This document shows positions 1 to 8,239 of a stretch of DNA of 19,602 nucleotides, piece by piece. The notes under the pieces are model-generated. The model worked only from the letters and a program-made list of their open reading frames with translations. It did no database searches and had not been told where the DNA came from. A program made the position numbers and the translations under genes. Source of the DNA: DATKEG01 sp035544515 (lineage in GTDB: Bacteria; Acidobacteriota; Vicinamibacteria; Fen-336); assembly GCA_035544515.1 (NCBI GenBank), contig DATKEG010000213.1, positions 1 through 19,602 of the forward strand. The letters are read 5' to 3'. Position 1 is the first letter of the stretch. Each line of letters starts with the position of its first letter.

Positions 1-1558
1 GTCCGTTGACGCGAAGCGTCGCCTTCTCGTCGGACCGGTCCGCGAACCGGTAGAGGTCGCTGGGCACTGCCTCGCCGCGTGCCCAGCCCGGAACCCGGAC
101 GTAGACCTTGAACTCCCCCTCCCGGTCCGGGCTCACGGTGATGCGGACGGCGCCGTCCCAGGGATAACGGGTCTCCTGGACGAGCTTCACCTTGCGGCCC
201 CCGGCCATCTCGACCTCGCCCGTGCTCGCCACGAAGAGGTTCACGTAGAGCGTGTCGTCCCGCTGTGCGTAGACGTAGCCGGGGACCGAGGCCAGGAAGC
301 GCGTGACGTTGCCGGGGCAGCACGCCACGCCGAACCAGGGGCTGCGCTGGTGCTGGCCGGCCGACTCCAGCGGGTTCGGGTAGAAGAACGACTGGCCGTC
401 GAGGGAGACGCCGGAGAGCAGGCCGTTGTAGAGCGTCCGCTCCATGACGTCCACGTACCGGGCGTCCGCGTGCAGCAGGAACAGCCGGTGGTTCCAGTAG
501 TCGTTGCCGATGGCGGCGCAGGTCTCGTTGTAGGCGCTCATGTTGGGCAGCTCGTAGTCGAGCCCGAACGCCTCGCCGGAGCTGGTCGACCCGATCCCGC
601 CGGTGAGATAGAGCTTCTTCTCGACCACGTTCCGCCAGATGCGGTCCATGGCGTCCACGTAGCCCTGCTCGCCGGTGAGCGCGGCCACGTCGGCCATGCC
701 CGAGTACATGTAGGTGGCGCGCACGGCGTGGCCGACCGCCTCGCTCTGCTCGACCACCTTCTGGTGCGACTGGTTGTACTTGCGCCCGGCCCCTTCGGTG
801 CCGTCGGGCCCGCGCTCGTCGAGCAGGAACTTGGCCAGCGCCAGGTAGCGCGCATCGCCGGTGACCCGGTAGAGCTTGACCAGTCCCATCTCGGTGATCT
901 GGTGCCCGGGCCAGATCGACCGCTTGCCGGGCCCGAAGGTCCGGTCCAGCAGCTCCGCCGTGCGCAACGCCACGTCCAGGAGCGTCCGTTTGCCGGTGGC
1001 CTGGTAGTGCGCCACCGCCGCCTCGTAGAGGTGGCCCAGGTTGTAGAGCTCGTGGCTGTCCACCTTCTCCAGGACCCAGCGCTCCTTGCCCGCCCAGCGA
1101 TGGGGGTTCGCGGGGTCGATGGTGCGGGTCGTGTAGAGGTAGCCGTCCTTCTCCTGGGCGGCGGCGATCTTCGCGATGAGAGTGTCGAGATACGCCTCCA
1201 GCGCGGGATCGGGCTTGACGCTGAGCGCGTAGGCCGCGCCCTCGATCACCTTGTAGACGTCGGTGTCGTCGAAGGGATACCCGGGGGGCGACTTGTCCGC
1301 GAGCGCCTCGCCCCGCAGCGCCGCCGCCGCCCGCTCGAAGTGGGAGACGCGCTTCGTCTCCTCGCTCTTCTGGAACGCGAACGGGATCGTCACCGTCCGG
1401 TTGACCTCGATGCGCGGCCGCCAGAACGTGTCGTCGAAGCGCACCGCGGTGAAGGGAACCGGCTGTACGGGGTAGTCGCGGGCCGTCGCTCGCAGGACTG
1501 GGACGGCGCCGGCGCCGAGGGCGAGGGTGACCGCGACGGAGCGTGCACTGTTCTTCAT
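1..1558 (-). CDS. GH127 beta-L-arabinofuranosidase, 3' end cut off by window start
   Basis: Exported glycosidase of family GH127 (former DUF1680), expected to hydrolyse beta-L-arabinofuranosyl linkages with retention, using a zinc-bound cysteine nucleophile. About 519 residues are visible; the family usually has about 640-680, so the C-terminal beta domain is missing. The N-terminus (MKNSARSVAVTLALGAGAV) looks like a Sec signal peptide. The (alpha/alpha)6 barrel follows. The catalytic set known from Bifidobacterium HypBA1 is recognisable: Glu329 in GIGSTSSGEAF, Glu345 and Cys347 in ETCAAIGNDYWNHR, and the pair Cys413-Cys414 in VACCPGN. The ATG is preceded by a GAGGG Shine-Dalgarno that overlaps the stop codon of the upstream GH51 gene 10 nt away. 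The two are therefore very probably co-transcribed and translationally linked. Family assignment is firm; exact substrate is inferred. Confidence 0.93.
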   Translation of the reverse strand, partial: MKNSARSVAVTLALGAGAVPVLRATARDYPVQPVPFTAVRFDDTFWRPRIEVNRTVTIPFAFQKSEETKRVSHFERAAAALRGEALADKSPPGYPFDDTDVYKVIEGAAYALSVKPDPALEAYLDTLIAKIAAAQEKDGYLYTTRTIDPANPHRWAGKERWVLEKVDSHELYNLGHLYEAAVAHYQATGKRTLLDVALRTAELLDRTFGPGKRSIWPGHQITEMGLVKLYRVTGDARYLALAKFLLDERGPDGTEGAGRKYNQSHQKVVEQSEAVGHAVRATYMYSGMADVAALTGEQGYVDAMDRIWRNVVEKKLYLTGGIGSTSSGEAFGLDYELPNMSAYNETCAAIGNDYWNHRLFLLHADARYVDVMERTLYNGLLSGVSLDGQSFFYPNPLESAGQHQRSPWFGVACCPGNVTRFLASVPGYVYAQRDDTLYVNLFVASTGEVEMAGGRKVKLVQETRYPWDGAVRITVSPDREGEFKVYVRVPGWARGEAVPSDLYRFADRSDEKATLRVNG

Positions 1559-1568
1559 GGGCAGGCCC

Positions 1569-3575
1569 TCAAGAACGCGACCGTGGCCGCAGGACGATGA
1601 CGGACACCGAACGCGGCGGCAGCGACACGTCGAAGCGGCCGCCCGCCGCGATCGGCCCACCGCGTGGCCGGACTGCGTCCGGCGTGGCGAAGCTGTTGTA
1701 CGTCTGCAGGCTCTCCGCCGTGATCACGTGCCAGACCCCCGCCGGTTCGACCTCCACGCCACGCAGCTCGATGCGCGTGCCGACGGCGCTCGCCGGGTCT
1801 GTGTTCACCACCTTGAGGTAGATCGCGGAACGGTCGGCGGACCGGCTGGCGACGGCGTCGAGCACGGGCACGCCCGTGCCCTCGCGGCTGCTGTCGAAGG
1901 CGGGTCCCTCCACCGTCGTCCGCAGGCGCTCGCGCCCAAGGTGCTGGTTGTAGAGCAGGTTCACGTGGTAGAGCGGCGTGACGAACACGCGGTCGCGGCT
2001 GGCCTGGATGAGGCCGCCCGGCCACCCGTTGACCAGGTCGGACTCGGCCGTCATGGCCACCCGCGGGCTGCTGCGCTCGAACACGTTCATGAGCCGCGCT
2101 CCGTAGAGCGCCGCTTCCATCGAGTGCTGGCGGGTCTCGGGCAGGTCCAGCCCCCACTCGTTGATCGCGAGCCGGATGGTTCGGCCCTTCGCCTCCCGCG
2201 CGATCAGCCGCTCCACGTCGCGATAGAACCGCTCGTAGAAGAGCGGCCGGGCCATGAGGTTGCGCGCGTCCCCGGCCAGGTCCTTGCGGCCGTAGTAGTG
2301 GTGGATGGCCAGGTAGTCGATGAGCCCCCCGGCCGTCCGCAACACAGTGCGGTTCCAGTCCATGTCGTTGTCGCCGACCGCGATCAGCTCGATGGTGGGA
2401 TCCACGGCCCGCATGGCCTCGGCGTACCGCACGGCGTGGCGGGCGTAGGTGGCGGCGTCGGAGTGCCCGCGCACCCAGTCGCCCCAGATCTCGTTGCCCA
2501 GCTCCCAATACTTCACCCTGTAGGGTTCCGGATGGCCGTTGGCGGCGCGCTGGGCGCCGTACCGCGAGGTCGCCGGCCCGTTGCAGTATTCGACCCAGGC
2601 CGCCGCCTCCTCCGCGGTCGCGCCCCGCCCTTCGACGTTCACCGTGATCGACGGCTCCGCGCCCACACGGCGGCTCAGCGCGACGAACTCGTCCGTCCCG
2701 ATGTCGCCGGGCTCCGGCTCGTTCTTCCAGGACAGGTTCGTCCAGATCGGCCGCCGGTCGCGCGGCCCGACGCCCCACGTCCAGTGGTAGTCCTGCGCCA
2801 CGTTGCCGCCGGGCCAACGCAGGAACGCGGGGCGCAGCGCCGCCACGAGCGCCTCGACGTCGGCCCTCACCCCGCCCACGGCGTCCCCCGGCAGCAGCGA
2901 CACCTGGTCCACCCACAGGCGTCCCGTTCCCTCGAAGAGGAACGCGAGCCGGGCGTGCGGATCGGAGCGGTCCGGACGCAGCGTGAACGCGTAGCGCCTC
3001 CAGTCGCCCTCGATGTCCCGGACCTCCGCCTCGGCGTGTGTCCGCCCGCCGGGCAGGTCTTCCTCCAGCGCCACCACGACGCGCCCCTCGTAGCCCGTCG
3101 TCTTGAGCCAGAGGTAGCCGTCATAGGCGAGACCCGCGCGCACCGGGATGCGGGGCTGGTAGATCCCGTGCCGCTCGATGATCCCGCCGCCGGCGTCCAC
3201 GCGCAGCGCGTGCTGGAGCGGCTTGTCTTCGAAGAGGTCGAGCGAGACGGGATAGGCGACGGAGCCGTCCCAGGCAAAGACGAGGCCGTAGTCGTCGTTG
3301 CGGTCGTCGGGATACCGCTCCCAGTCGCGGGAGAGACCGATCGCGTTCGCCGCCTCCTCGAAGCCGCGGTTCTTCACCAGCTCGGCGGACAGCCCGCCCT
3401 TGATGCCTTCGTACATGAACTCGAGGAACTGGCCGTAGAGCCGCGGATCGATGCGGCCCTCGACGCGCCCGGCATCGATGACGATGCGGGCCTGGTCGGA
3501 CTGGGCGCGGGCGATTGGAAGCGCGCAGGCCAGGACGAGCCCGGCGAGCGCGCAGCGCCTCCGGAGGTCGCTCAT
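1569..3575 (-). CDS. GH51 alpha-L-arabinofuranosidase, long form with inserted carbohydrate-binding-like domain
   Basis: Predicted exported exo-acting alpha-L-arabinofuranosidase of 668 residues. A Sec signal peptide (MSDLRRRCALAGLVLACALP, cleavage near ARA-QS) leads into the N-terminal strand motif DPRLYGQFLEFMYEG. A jelly-roll insertion follows at about residues 75-215, ending in LWVDQVSLLPGD; this is the layout of plant and long bacterial GH51 enzymes. The TIM barrel shows FLRWPGGNVAQDYHW, the acid/base Glu362 in KYWELGNEIWG, LAIHHYYG, and the nucleophile Glu473 in LAINEWG. A C-terminal beta-sandwich ends in SVSVIVLRP. The start ATG overlaps the stop of the upstream GH2 gene (TGATG), implying translational coupling; no strong Shine-Dalgarno is seen. 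It differs clearly from the two upstream GH51 genes in length and architecture, so it is not a recent duplicate. Whether it prefers arabinan, arabinoxylan or arabinogalactan side chains cannot be read from sequence. Confidence 0.93.
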   Translation of the reverse strand: MSDLRRRCALAGLVLACALPIARAQSDQARIVIDAGRVEGRIDPRLYGQFLEFMYEGIKGGLSAELVKNRGFEEAANAIGLSRDWERYPDDRNDDYGLVFAWDGSVAYPVSLDLFEDKPLQHALRVDAGGGIIERHGIYQPRIPVRAGLAYDGYLWLKTTGYEGRVVVALEEDLPGGRTHAEAEVRDIEGDWRRYAFTLRPDRSDPHARLAFLFEGTGRLWVDQVSLLPGDAVGGVRADVEALVAALRPAFLRWPGGNVAQDYHWTWGVGPRDRRPIWTNLSWKNEPEPGDIGTDEFVALSRRVGAEPSITVNVEGRGATAEEAAAWVEYCNGPATSRYGAQRAANGHPEPYRVKYWELGNEIWGDWVRGHSDAATYARHAVRYAEAMRAVDPTIELIAVGDNDMDWNRTVLRTAGGLIDYLAIHHYYGRKDLAGDARNLMARPLFYERFYRDVERLIAREAKGRTIRLAINEWGLDLPETRQHSMEAALYGARLMNVFERSSPRVAMTAESDLVNGWPGGLIQASRDRVFVTPLYHVNLLYNQHLGRERLRTTVEGPAFDSSREGTGVPVLDAVASRSADRSAIYLKVVNTDPASAVGTRIELRGVEVEPAGVWHVITAESLQTYNSFATPDAVRPRGGPIAAGGRFDVSLPPRSVSVIVLRPRSRS

Positions 3576-6415
3576 CACGGGTTGCGGACGAAGACCACCG
3601 TGGGATCGACGGGGTAACGGCCGAACCGCGCGCCGTAGACGGCGAGGCCACCCGGCAGCGCGTCGTCCACCTCCAGGCGGATCTGCAACGAGCCAGCGGC
3701 CGCGGCCCGCTCGAGCGCCGCGCGCGGGATCGGGACCTCGAGCAGGTAGCCGTACGACCCCGCCTCGCGCAGTTTGCGGTCCTTGAGCTGCGCGTGCCAG
3801 GACAGGATCCCGCGATGATCGGCTGGGTCGTCCGCCAGCTCGTGGCGGCCCGCGACGACGCCGTTGACCCGCACCGTCACCGCGCTCGGGAAGCGCACCT
3901 CGTCCGTCATCGGGTAGGCGTTCGGGTTGCGGCTGGGGTCGTGCGTGCCGCGGCCGCGCATGTAGTCGCCGCCCATCTCCGCGGCATCCTGCCGGTCCTT
4001 GCCGTAGAGCTGCTTGGCGGAGGCCTCGACCAGGAACGCGGCCGTGGCCACCTCCGCCGGCTGCAACCCGTCCGGCCAGGGCACGCGGTACTCGAAGTGC
4101 CCGGATCCGGCCCCGTTGACCTTCAGCCCGTCGAGCACGTTCCACTGCTTGAGCGACCAGCGGGCGTCCGCGAAGCGCGCCGGGTCGACGCGCGCCACGC
4201 GTGCCTTGCGCCCGTCCGGCAGCGTGACCTCGTCCGGCCGCGCGCCCTCGACCACGAAGGTGGTGAAGTTGCGGTGCAGGACGACGCCCGCGCGGTCGGT
4301 CAGCTCGACGGCGAGCACCGCCACTCCGGGTTCTCCCGGCATGGGCACCGACAGGGGGTCCAACGCCTGGGACATCCAGGGACGATAGGGCACGCTCCGG
4401 CTCGTCGTGAACGTCGTCCGCGTCCGGCCCAGGGTGTCGGTGGCCTCCAGGCGCGCCCGCAGCATGAGCCCGTCGCCGAACGCGCTGCTTCCGGTCAGGA
4501 ACGAGGCCCACAGCGGCACGTCCACGGTTTCGCCCGCCTTCACGGAAAGGCTCAGGTCGGCGGGGGTGCCCACGGCGACGTAGAGCGGCGCATGGAGGTC
4601 CCGCAGTGTCATGCCGGGGGCGAGATCCTCCAGGCCCGTGAACTTCTCGCTGCGGTCGAAGCGCCAGTACCCGTTCCACTCGTTGATGACGTCGTGGTGC
4701 TCGGTGTAGAGCCAGCCCGCCACCTTCGGATGGCGGCGGAACGCGTTGACCGCCCGGTGGTAGTCCCAGCTCCAGTCCACGTCGCCGGTCGAGCCCTCGT
4801 AGCCCCACACGTTGCCGAACTCGCTGTTGATGTTGGGCTGGCGGTCCTGCTTGTAGCCGGCCTCGAAGTTCCAGGTCGAGCCGGGATGCGTGCCCTGGCT
4901 GACCTTGGCGAGCTCCTCGTCCCAGGCCCAGCCCGGCAGGTAGGCGTGCCACGAGTTGAGGTCGGTCTCCGTGTGGCCGCGCCCGCAGCAGACCGAGTTG
5001 TCCTCGACGAGCCGCGTCGGGTCGAGCGACTTGGCCAGCCGGTAGACCGAGGCCACCCACTGCTGCGTCTCGGGCTGGTAGACCCGCTCGGGCTTCTCCT
5101 GGCCCGGCTTCGGCACGTTCGTGTAGAGGCCCCACGTCTCGTTGAAGGGCACCCAGGAAAAGATGGACGGATGGTTGTAGTCGCGCCGGACCATCTGGCG
5201 CAGCGCGTGCTCGACGTCCTGCCGCATCTCCTTGGTGGGCTCGCCCCACGAGTTGGGCACGTCGGCCATGATCAGCAGCCCGAGCCGGTCGGCCCAGTAG
5301 AGCTTGCGGGGCAGGGCCACCTTGACGTGCACGCGCAGGCCGTTGAGGCCGATCTGGCGGGAGCGCAGCACCTCGTCCCGGACGAAGGCGTCGGTGGGGA
5401 AGGTATAGAAGCCGTCGGGATGGTAGGCCTGGTCGAGCGCGAGCTGCAGGTACACCGGCTGGCCGTTGAGCGCGACGTAGCGATGGTCCGTGCCGGGCAG
5501 GTCCACCACCGAGATCGTGCGCATCCCGAAGTACGTCTTGACGACGTCCGCGGCCTTTCCCGTGCCGCCCAGGCGCGCCTCGACCTCGTAGAGGAAGGGA
5601 TCGTCCAGCGTCCAGAGGCGCGCATCGGGGATCGCCACCTCGAACCGGGCCCAGCTTTCGCCGCGGGGGATCCGCCGTTCCACCGGGGCCAGTTCCGGGG
5701 CCTGGAACGCCAGGCGCAGCGTCAGGTCCTCCGACGCCGCTTCGAGCAGCCGGGCGTCGACCGTCACCTTCTTCGCCTCGACGTCGGGTGAGAAGTGCAG
5801 GTCGCCGAGCGCCGCCCCCCCCCGCGCCTCCAGGTAAGGCGTCTGCCAGATGCCCCGCGCGTTGCCGTAGCCCTGCTTGCCTTCGAGCTTGAACGCGCGG
5901 TCCACGTCGTCCACGCGAAGGGTCAGGCGCTGCGGCGTGCCCGGACGCACGTGCGGCGTCAGCTCGAACTCGAACGGCGTGTAGCCGCCCTGGTGCTCGC
6001 CCAGCTTCTGCCCGTCGAGCCAGGCGGTGGTGTGCCAGTCGGCGGCGCCCACGACCAGGAAGACGCGCTGGCCCTGCCAGGCCGACGGCACCTCGATCGT
6101 GCGCGCGTACCAGCCGATCTTCGCCTCGTCGGGGACACCGGAGAGCGCCGATCCCCAGGGGAACGGCACCGTGATCGCCAGCGGGAAGTCCACCCTCCCC
6201 TGCGGCCACGCCTGGCCCAACCCCTCGTCGCCGGCGTCGAAGCGGAACTGCCAGGTGCCGTTCAGGTTGACCCACGCCGGCCGCTCGAAGTCCGGACGCG
6301 GGTGCTCCGGCAGCGGAATGTCCTGCTGGGCGTAGCCGGCGCCGGCCAGCAGCACCGTGGCCGCGAGCGCGGCCGATCCAGCCAGCAAGCGGGACCGGCG
6401 ATTGCGTTCCTTCAT
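3575..6415 (-). CDS. Secreted GH2-family glycoside hydrolase (TIM-barrel)
   Basis: Retaining GH2-type glycosidase of 946 residues with the start used here. MKERNRRSRLLAGSAALAAT and the following hydrophobic stretch to GYAQ form a good Sec signal. An N-terminal sugar-binding jelly roll (about 45-190, with WVNLNGTWQFRFD) and an Ig-like domain (about 195-300) precede the TIM barrel. The barrel contains the acid/base Glu426 in NHPSIFSWVPFNETWG and the nucleophile Glu532 in INSEFGNVWG. A long C-terminal region (about 620-946) is probably beta-rich. GH2 covers beta-galactosidases, mannosidases, glucuronidases and arabinopyranosidases; nothing visible decides the sugar. An in-frame upstream ATG at 6556, with a better ribosome site, would add 47 residues. 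I prefer 6415 because it begins directly with the signal peptide. The coding strand has a run of nine G at codons near 198. The stop overlaps the next GH51 start by one base. Confidence 0.88.
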   Translation of the reverse strand: MKERNRRSRLLAGSAALAATVLLAGAGYAQQDIPLPEHPRPDFERPAWVNLNGTWQFRFDAGDEGLGQAWPQGRVDFPLAITVPFPWGSALSGVPDEAKIGWYARTIEVPSAWQGQRVFLVVGAADWHTTAWLDGQKLGEHQGGYTPFEFELTPHVRPGTPQRLTLRVDDVDRAFKLEGKQGYGNARGIWQTPYLEARGGAALGDLHFSPDVEAKKVTVDARLLEAASEDLTLRLAFQAPELAPVERRIPRGESWARFEVAIPDARLWTLDDPFLYEVEARLGGTGKAADVVKTYFGMRTISVVDLPGTDHRYVALNGQPVYLQLALDQAYHPDGFYTFPTDAFVRDEVLRSRQIGLNGLRVHVKVALPRKLYWADRLGLLIMADVPNSWGEPTKEMRQDVEHALRQMVRRDYNHPSIFSWVPFNETWGLYTNVPKPGQEKPERVYQPETQQWVASVYRLAKSLDPTRLVEDNSVCCGRGHTETDLNSWHAYLPGWAWDEELAKVSQGTHPGSTWNFEAGYKQDRQPNINSEFGNVWGYEGSTGDVDWSWDYHRAVNAFRRHPKVAGWLYTEHHDVINEWNGYWRFDRSEKFTGLEDLAPGMTLRDLHAPLYVAVGTPADLSLSVKAGETVDVPLWASFLTGSSAFGDGLMLRARLEATDTLGRTRTTFTTSRSVPYRPWMSQALDPLSVPMPGEPGVAVLAVELTDRAGVVLHRNFTTFVVEGARPDEVTLPDGRKARVARVDPARFADARWSLKQWNVLDGLKVNGAGSGHFEYRVPWPDGLQPAEVATAAFLVEASAKQLYGKDRQDAAEMGGDYMRGRGTHDPSRNPNAYPMTDEVRFPSAVTVRVNGVVAGRHELADDPADHRGILSWHAQLKDRKLREAGSYGYLLEVPIPRAALERAAAAGSLQIRLEVDDALPGGLAVYGARFGRYPVDPTVVFVRNP
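5815..5823 (-). repeat. Nine-guanine homopolymer inside the GH2 coding sequence
   Basis: On the coding (minus) strand nine consecutive G encode the end of Arg, two Gly and the start of Ala near residue 198 of the GH2 enzyme. The reading frame is intact in this assembly. Homopolymers of this length can slip during replication or be miscalled in sequencing. Confidence 0.9.
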
Positions 6416-6562
6416 CGACGGCCTCGCGCCCTCGATCGCCCCTTCCACCGCCACCAGCGTCCCGGGGTCCATGCCCGGATACGACCGCGGCCTGGGCGGG
6501 ACGAGGGTGGCCAGGCCCATACGGAGACTCGAAAGGAAGGGTCGTCTCGTCGTCATCATCGA

Positions 6563-6569
6563 TCTCCCC
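6563..6569 (-). promoter_or_regulatory. Candidate ribosome binding site for an alternative, longer GH2 start
   Basis: GGGGAGA on the minus strand lies 6-7 nt ahead of an ATG at 6556 (and 3-4 nt ahead of an ATG at 6559), in frame with the GH2 gene. It is a better match than anything in front of the ATG at 6415. It competes with the signal-peptide argument for the downstream start, so the true GH2 start is unresolved. Confidence 0.45.
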
Positions 6570-6598
6570 GGTCTCGGCACCTCGGGTGAGGCGCGCCT

Positions 6599-8203
6599 TC
6601 AGGCGATCCGCAACTCGAGGGCGACCGCGGCCTGCTTCGGAACGGTCACCTGCGCCGCGTCGCCGCCGATCCGTACGGTCAGTCCCGACAGGGTCACGTT
6701 GTCGGGGTCGTCGAACGTGTTGGTGGCCGTCATCTCCTCGTGCGTCAACACCGTCCCTCGACCCTCGGCCAGCCGGCCGCCGCCGCTCACGCGGATGCGT
6801 GCGGTGACGGCGTCGCTGACGGACGGGTTGGTCAGGGTCACGGTGACCCGCCGGTCGCGGATCGACGCGGAGCCCGAGAGCCCGGCCAGCGTCGCCGATC
6901 CGGCCAGCAGCGGCACCGCCAGCTCGGGGACCTCGATCCGCATCGGCACCAGGCGCGCTCCCATGTGGGGCCGGTACATCTCGAAGGCATAGTACGCCGG
7001 TGTCCGGGTGTACCGGTCCTCGACCGCGGCGAACAGCGAGTGCAGGCAGTTGATGGTCTGCGCCACGTTGGCCATCTCGATCTTCTCCGCGTGGCGGTTG
7101 AAGATGTCGAACGTCATGGCGGCGTGCAGCGCGTCCCGCAGCGTGATGGTCTGGCTGAGCAGGTAGGCCGGCCCGAGCTCGGTGCCGCCGCGGTACCAGT
7201 TGCCCCACTCGTCGATGACGAACTTCGTGTGGTGCTCGGGGTCGTGCCGGCCCATGAGGCGCCAGTGGTCCTCGACCACGTTCTCGATGCGCGCGCCCTT
7301 GTGGAGGACGGCGTACCAGCCCTTCTCGTCGAAGGCGGCGCCGGCTTCGGGGGTCTGTCGGAAGTCCGTGTAGTAGTGCAGGGCGTAGCCGTCCACGCGC
7401 GCGCGGTGACGGCCCAGGCCCTCGAAGAAGCCCTCGGTCCAGCCCGGGTCCCCGTCGGCGGAGTGGCCGCGCGGGCCGACGGCGACGAGGTACGGCCGCG
7501 TGTACATCGGGAACTGCGCCACGAACTTGCGGAACTCGGTGGCGTACTCGGCGCCGGTCATGTTGCCGCCGCAGCCCCAGGACTCGTTCCCCACGCCCCA
7601 GTACTTGACCGCGAACGGCTCGCGCGCGCCGTTTCGCGCGCGCTCGTCGGCCAGGGAGGCCGTGCCGGGAGGGGCGTTGCAGTAGGCCACCCAGTCGTAG
7701 AACTCCTGGGGCGTGCTCGAGCCGACGTTCGCCGCCACATAGGGCTCGGCGCCGACCAGCCGGCAGAGGCGCATGAACTCGTGGGTGCCGAACTGGTTGG
7801 TCTCGGTGGCGCGCACCCCCGGGGGCATGCGCGGCTCCCAGAAGTTGTAGGTGCGCGGCCGCTTGTCCGCGGGCCCGATGCCGTCGCGCCAATGGTACCC
7901 GTCCGCGAAGCAGCCGCCCGGCCAGCGCAGGTTCGGCGCGCCGATGCGCTTCATGTCGTCCACGAAGCGCTGGCGGATCCCGTCGACGTTCGCGATCTTC
8001 GAGCCGCGGCCGACCCAGATGCCGTCGTAGATGACGCCGCCGAGGTGCTCGATGAAATGCCCGTAGATGTGCGGGCTGATCACGGGGCCGGGCCGGCCGG
8101 GCGCCAGCTCGATCTCGGCCTCGGCGGCGAGGACGGAGCGGGAGCCGGCCAGCGCGCCGAGCCCGGCGCCGGCGGCGGTCTCCAGGAACGCGCGTCGCTG
8201 CAT
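6599..8203 (-). CDS. GH51 alpha-L-arabinofuranosidase with Tat-like leader
   Basis: Predicted 534-residue alpha-L-arabinofuranosidase. The N-terminus MQRRAFLETAAGAGLGALAG carries a twin-arginine motif (RRAFLE) followed by a modest hydrophobic stretch ending in VLAAEA, so export by Tat is likely. Mature-domain GH51 hallmarks are ISPHIYGHFIEHLGGVIYDG, LRWPGGCFADGYHWRDGIGP, the acid/base Glu207 in YWGVGNESWG, and the nucleophile Glu332 in FVIDEWGNWY. A C-terminal beta-sandwich domain (about 430-534) contains TNTFDDPDNV. The ATG has a near-perfect Shine-Dalgarno (AGGAGGGA, 8211-8218) at 7-nt spacing. It lies 36 nt downstream of another GH51 gene and 183 nt upstream of the GH2 gene, in the same orientation, so it is probably one operon. 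Sequence divergence from the other two GH51 genes is obvious throughout. Confidence 0.95.
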   Translation of the reverse strand: MQRRAFLETAAGAGLGALAGSRSVLAAEAEIELAPGRPGPVISPHIYGHFIEHLGGVIYDGIWVGRGSKIANVDGIRQRFVDDMKRIGAPNLRWPGGCFADGYHWRDGIGPADKRPRTYNFWEPRMPPGVRATETNQFGTHEFMRLCRLVGAEPYVAANVGSSTPQEFYDWVAYCNAPPGTASLADERARNGAREPFAVKYWGVGNESWGCGGNMTGAEYATEFRKFVAQFPMYTRPYLVAVGPRGHSADGDPGWTEGFFEGLGRHRARVDGYALHYYTDFRQTPEAGAAFDEKGWYAVLHKGARIENVVEDHWRLMGRHDPEHHTKFVIDEWGNWYRGGTELGPAYLLSQTITLRDALHAAMTFDIFNRHAEKIEMANVAQTINCLHSLFAAVEDRYTRTPAYYAFEMYRPHMGARLVPMRIEVPELAVPLLAGSATLAGLSGSASIRDRRVTVTLTNPSVSDAVTARIRVSGGGRLAEGRGTVLTHEEMTATNTFDDPDNVTLSGLTVRIGGDAAQVTVPKQAAVALELRIA

Positions 8204-8239
8204 ACGGGTATCCCTCCTCTCCGGCCTGCTTCTCCCGAG

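Noticed and set aside
350..3617. Plus-strand frames of 416 and 696 codons opposite GH127 and GH51
   Set aside because: Composition is shadow-like (His/Val/Arg/Pro-rich), with no export or domain signal. The minus strand encodes well-conserved enzymes throughout.
6416..6598. The 183-bp spacer before the GH2 gene as a site for a small gene or riboswitch
   Set aside because: I see no conserved-looking aptamer structure. The only reading frame with a ribosome site runs in frame into GH2, so it is treated as an alternative start.
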